A DNA stretch of 9,806 bases. Source: Planctomycetota bacterium. Its GTDB lineage: Bacteria; Planctomycetota; Brocadiia; SM23-32. Both the position numbers and the translations under genes were made by a program. The stretch is taken from the NCBI GenBank assembly GCA_018400625.1, contig JAGYMJ010000606.1:1-9806 (forward strand), in the 5' to 3' direction. Of the stretch, positions 8,036 to 9,806 are shown piece after piece. The notes beneath the pieces are model-generated. The model was not told the origin of the DNA. It ran no database searches and was given only the letters and a program-made list of their open reading frames with translations. Positions within the stretch are counted from its first letter, which is position 1; each line of letters begins with the position of its first letter.

Positions 8036-8047
8036 GTAAGTAAGTAA
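8036..8047 (+). repeat. Short tandem repeat, three GTAA units
   Basis: GTAAGTAAGTAA consists of three perfect 4-bp units. It lies 12 bp before the complete dispersed element, whose ends in other copies begin GTAAGT or GTAAAT. It may mark a preferred insertion site or a slipped element edge. Confidence 0.6.
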
Positions 8048-8093
8048 AAGATGAAAGGTGTAGTCCTCAGTGAATAACGTTGATTTGGGGGGC

Positions 8094-8120
8094 CTACCGC
8101 CGGGCTTGTCCCGGTGGAGG
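8094..8120 (+). promoter_or_regulatory. RNA hairpin able to mask the mini-ORF Shine-Dalgarno sequence
   Basis: Bases 8097-8104 (CCGCCGGG) pair with 8110-8117 (CCCGGTGG) over 8 bp with one G-U wobble, closing a 5-nt loop. Two more pairs beyond an A-A mismatch cover the GGAGG at 8116-8120. The same left arm is also perfectly complementary to 8146-8161, so the two structures are mutually exclusive, as in an attenuator. The copy at the window end keeps the local pairing (CCACCG 9785-9790 with CGGTGG 9801-9806). A role in RNA is inference. Confidence 0.4.
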
Positions 8121-8127
8121 AGTATTT

Positions 8128-8175
8128 ATGCACTACGATATCTTTGACAAGCCCGGCGGTAACGTGTTTCACTGA
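8128..8175 (+). CDS. Possible 15-residue mini-ORF inside the repeat element
   Basis: ATG at 8128 follows an almost ideal Shine-Dalgarno sequence (GGAGG at 8116-8120, 7 nt spacing) and encodes MHYDIFDKPGGNVFH, ending in TGA at 8173-8175 within the right terminal repeat. The last codons (GGT AAC GTG TTT CAC TGA) also occur at bases 2-19 of the window, so another copy could encode the same C-terminus. The peptide is hydrophilic, with no membrane segment and no known family that I recognise. It could be a leader peptide, the 5' end of a once longer gene, or an accident of the palindrome, since codons 7-11 are one arm of the stem. Confidence 0.25.
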   Translation: MHYDIFDKPGGNVFH

Positions 8176-8198
8176 AAACATTTACGGTTCGGTGTTAT

Positions 8199-8220
8199 GG
8201 CACGGGGTTCACTGAACATT
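8199..8220 (+). repeat. Degenerate right-end fragment of the same repeat family
   Basis: GGTTCACTGAACATT (8206-8220) matches the right end at the window start (TTTCACTGAACATTTAC). It is preceded by GGCACGG (8199-8205), which is complementary to CCGTGCC within the left stem arm of the copy at the window end rather than to the arm of the complete copy beside it. It looks like a second copy with an internal deletion. The TTCACTG here (8208-8214) also pairs with CAGTGAA at 8223-8229, an 8-nt-loop hairpin. Confidence 0.5.
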
Positions 8221-8327
8221 GACAGTGAAAGAGCCGCCTTGCTCATGCCCCCGTCAAATTCAACCGTCGATTCGCGAATCATTGTGCAGCAGGCCAACTA
8301 ATATCATTTTTTAAGGGTCAAAAAATA

Positions 8328-9722
8328 ATGAATAATTCTCCAAATATCATACTCATCAACTGCGACGATCTGGGGTATGGCGACTTGGGCTGTTATGGCA
8401 GCGGTGTGCACAAAACCCCCTATCTGGACCGAATGGCCGAAGAGGGGGTTCGATTTACTGATTTTTACATGCCGGCGTCCATCTGCTCCCCCTCCCGCGG
8501 CGCTATGCTCACCGGCTGTTACCCACCGCGGGTAGGTTTTGGATGGTTCGACAATCGCTGGGTTTTATTACCCGGTCATCCGGTAGGGTTGAACCCTGAA
8601 GAAATAACCATCGCACAGCTTTTGAAAGAGGCGGGCTATTCCACAAAACTCGTCGGCAAATGGCATTGCGGCGATCAGCCCCCTTTTCTACCGACCAGAC
8701 ACGGGTTTGAAAGTTTTTACGGACTGCCCTACAGCAACGATATGGGCCGGCAGACAAACAAAAAGAATTACCCGCCGCTGCCGCTGATGAAAGGGGATGA
8801 GGTTATACAGCAGCAGCCGGACCAGAGTTCACTTACCGAACGGTATGTCGAGGAGTCCGTGAGGTTTATCAGAGAAAACAGGGACGGGCCTTTTTTCTTG
8901 TATTTTGCTCATATGTATGTGCATAAACCCCTGTTTGCTCCGGAACGGTTCATGAAAAGCTCGGAGGACGGTCGGTATGGAGCGGCTGTGGAATGCATTG
9001 ACTGGGCTGCCGGGGCAATTTTGCATGAATTGGATGATTTGGGTATTGCTGATAACACGCTTGTTATTTTTACGAGCGATAACGGGTCGACACGTCCGGA
9101 ATCAAATGCGCCGTTACGCGGCACGAAAGGAACAACGTGGGAAGGCGGCATGCGTGCGCCATGCATTATGCGATGGCCCGGCCACATCCCTCAGGGCGGC
9201 ATATGCGAAGAGATAGCCACCGCCATGGATTTTTACCCCACTTTGGCCGCTATAGGCGGGGCTGAAACGCCTGACGACAGGATTATTGACGGAAAGAATA
9301 TCCAGCATCTGATGCAGTCGGACGGCAGCGCAAAATCACCGCATGCGGCGTTCTTTTACTACAAGACCAACCGGCTGGAAGCCGTTCGCAGCGGCAGATG
9401 GAAGCTGCATGTCGGGAAAAGGACGGGGCGAGGGACAAATAAATCTTTAGGCGGTCCCAGGAAAAAGGACATGCAGGAACTTTATGATCTAAAATCCGAT
9501 CCCGCGGAATCCCGGAACCTGTATCACGAAAAGCCTGAGGTCGTAGCTGAATTACAGGCCCTGCTGGACGAATGCAGAGAAGATATTGGAGATGTGGCCA
9601 CCGGCGTGAAGGGGAAAAACAATAGACCCATAGGCCGTGTAAAACAGGCCGAAACCTTAACTCATTTTGATCCCGACCACCCCTATATCATCTCTGAATA
9701 TGATCTTAACGATCTAAAATAA
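8328..9722 (+). CDS. Formylglycine-dependent sulfatase (S1 family, arylsulfatase type)
   Basis: This 464-residue enzyme should hydrolyse a sulfate ester, probably on a glycan. Both sulfatase signatures are intact: SICSPSRGAMLTG (51-63), where C53 must be oxidised to formylglycine, and GYSTKLVGKWHCG (103-115) with K111 and H113. Metal ligands are D13 and D14 (NCDDLGYGDLG) and D251-N252 (FTSDNG); H199 and K267 occupy the usual sulfate-binding positions. The tail ending in RPIGRVKQAETLTHFDPDHP (441-460) resembles sulfatases of planctomycete and related genomes. Family length is normal, but the protein begins directly with MNNSPNIILINCDD and has no signal peptide, unlike many secreted relatives, so it may act in the cytoplasm. 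Because C53 is cysteine-type, an anaerobic radical-SAM maturase (anSME) or FGE encoded elsewhere is required. The start has AAGGG (8313-8317) 10 nt upstream. Exact substrate is not readable from sequence. Repeat copies in the same orientation flank the gene. Confidence 0.95.
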   Translation: MNNSPNIILINCDDLGYGDLGCYGSGVHKTPYLDRMAEEGVRFTDFYMPASICSPSRGAMLTGCYPPRVGFGWFDNRWVLLPGHPVGLNPEEITIAQLLKEAGYSTKLVGKWHCGDQPPFLPTRHGFESFYGLPYSNDMGRQTNKKNYPPLPLMKGDEVIQQQPDQSSLTERYVEESVRFIRENRDGPFFLYFAHMYVHKPLFAPERFMKSSEDGRYGAAVECIDWAAGAILHELDDLGIADNTLVIFTSDNGSTRPESNAPLRGTKGTTWEGGMRAPCIMRWPGHIPQGGICEEIATAMDFYPTLAAIGGAETPDDRIIDGKNIQHLMQSDGSAKSPHAAFFYYKTNRLEAVRSGRWKLHVGKRTGRGTNKSLGGPRKKDMQELYDLKSDPAESRNLYHEKPEVVAELQALLDECREDIGDVATGVKGKNNRPIGRVKQAETLTHFDPDHPYIISEYDLNDLK

Positions 9723-9723
9723 C

Positions 9724-9739
9724 GACCGGCATTCCGGTC
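9724..9739 (+). terminator. Hairpin immediately after the sulfatase stop
   Basis: GACCGG (9724-9729) and CCGGTC (9734-9739) form a perfect 6-bp stem with a CATT tetraloop, one base after the TAA. The following TATCATTAC is T-containing but not a true U-tract, so this is a weak intrinsic terminator or 3'-end stabiliser. Confidence 0.4.
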
Positions 9740-9755
9740 TATCATTACAATGCTG

Positions 9756-9806
9756 GTAAGTCCTCAGTAAACCACGTTGTCGCACCACCGTGCCCTGTGC
9801 CGGTGG
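9756..9806 (+). repeat. Left part of a dispersed palindromic element (cut by window end)
   Basis: GTAAGTCCTCAGTAAACCAC followed by GTTG (9756-9779) matches the left end of the complete copy (8063-8082). CCGGTGG at 9800-9806 matches 8111-8117, the start of its loop. The stem arm between them (9783-9799, CACCACCGTGCCCTGTG) differs from the arm of the complete copy, and the gap is 20 nt rather than 28. The window ends just before the expected Shine-Dalgarno sequence and ATG. It has the same orientation as the complete copy, so together they bracket the sulfatase as direct repeats. Confidence 0.75.

Larger units (their letters stand above)
8060..8185 (+). repeat. Complete dispersed palindromic element (~126 bp) with internal mini-ORF
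   Basis: Outer imperfect inverted repeats are TCAGTGAATAACGTT (8067-8081) and AACGTGTTTCACTGA (8161-8175), which pair at 13 of 15 positions. An inner stem pairs 8095-8110 perfectly with 8146-8161 (16 bp, core GCCGGGCTTGTC). The loop (8111-8145) carries GGAGG, an ATG and the start of a mini-ORF. Related ends occur at 1-28, 4917-4934, 8199-8220 and 9756-9806, so this is a repeat family. No transposase is present, so it would be a non-autonomous (MITE- or REP-like) element if mobile. No clear target-site duplication is visible. It lies directly upstream of the sulfatase. Confidence 0.8.
7937..8327. other. Gene-poor gap (391 bp) between FAD oxidoreductase and sulfatase
   Basis: The gap holds a promoter-like pair at 7999-8028, a GTAA triplet repeat at 8036-8047, a complete repeat element at 8060-8185, a degenerate right-end fragment at 8199-8220 and a perfect 12-bp palindrome, GATTCGCGAATC, at 8269-8280. 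Expected chance frequency for 12-bp palindromes is a few per 10 kb, so the last is only a weak operator candidate for the sulfatase. No convincing intrinsic terminator follows the FAD gene. Confidence 0.6.

Noticed and set aside
8060..8185. Integron attC site (inverted arms with AACGTT-like cores)
   Set aside because: The outer cores are not GTTRRRY/RYYYAAC in the attC arrangement, no integrase is present, and the intervals between copies hold large multi-gene blocks on both strands, unlike promoterless cassettes.
8060..8185. Autonomous insertion sequence
   Set aside because: The element is about 126 bp, has no transposase and no clear target-site duplication.
8269..8280. Perfect palindrome GATTCGCGAATC as a confident operator
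   Set aside because: A few 12-bp perfect palindromes are expected by chance in 10 kb, and no second copy was noticed.
8197..8301. 34-codon ORF starting ATGGCACGGGG before the sulfatase
   Set aside because: It has no Shine-Dalgarno sequence, begins within a degenerate repeat fragment and shows no recognisable features; most likely chance.

Overview
The window is about 9.8 kb of chromosome-like bacterial DNA of moderate GC content. It holds five confidently identified protein genes, and copies of one short palindromic repeat lie in or beside most of the gaps. I see no tRNA, rRNA, CRISPR array, transposase or phage gene. A class I (oxygen-sensitive, 4Fe-4S) fumarase, a GH3 xylosidase-type glycosidase, a large duplicated FAD oxidoreductase with a HEAT-like tail, and an S1-type sulfatase together suggest an anaerobic or microaerobic polysaccharide degrader. 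The best guess is the PVC group (Kiritimatiellota, Lentisphaerota or Planctomycetota), where such sulfatase-rich gene content is common. This taxonomic guess is inference from gene content only.

Layout, left to right. Bases 1-28 are the right end of a repeat copy. At 68-2288 are bioY (biotin ECF transporter S component) and a class I fumarate hydratase, overlapping on the + strand. At 2436-4586 on the - strand is a GH3 beta-xylosidase/beta-glucosidase, convergent with the fumarase. At 4587-4969 is a divergent promoter region with a candidate promoter for each flanking gene and a solitary repeat end. At 4970-7936 on the + strand is a 988-residue protein with two consecutive FAD/NAD(P)-type Rossmann units and a HEAT-like C-terminus. 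At 7937-8327 is a gene-free gap holding one complete repeat element (8060-8185) and a fragment of another. At 8328-9722 on the + strand is a formylglycine-dependent sulfatase. At 9756-9806 is the left part of a further repeat copy.

How the genes fit together. GH3 and sulfatase are consistent with dismantling a sulfated, xylose- or glucose-containing glycan. The FAD protein sits between them, but its substrate is unknown. Neither GH3 nor sulfatase has a visible signal peptide, so they may act on imported oligosaccharides in the cytoplasm. bioY-fum looks like a separate housekeeping unit. The sulfatase needs a formylglycine-generating maturase, and BioY normally works with an energizing module; neither is encoded here.

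The most unusual signal is the repeat. The complete copy has imperfect terminal inverted repeats, a 16-bp perfect inner stem, and a conserved-looking loop carrying a strong Shine-Dalgarno sequence and an ATG that opens a 15-residue mini-ORF ending inside the right terminal repeat. The left arm can pair either with the Shine-Dalgarno region or with the distal arm, as in a switch or attenuator. The window starts and stops inside copies of this repeat, as expected if a short-read contig broke at a high-copy dispersed repeat.
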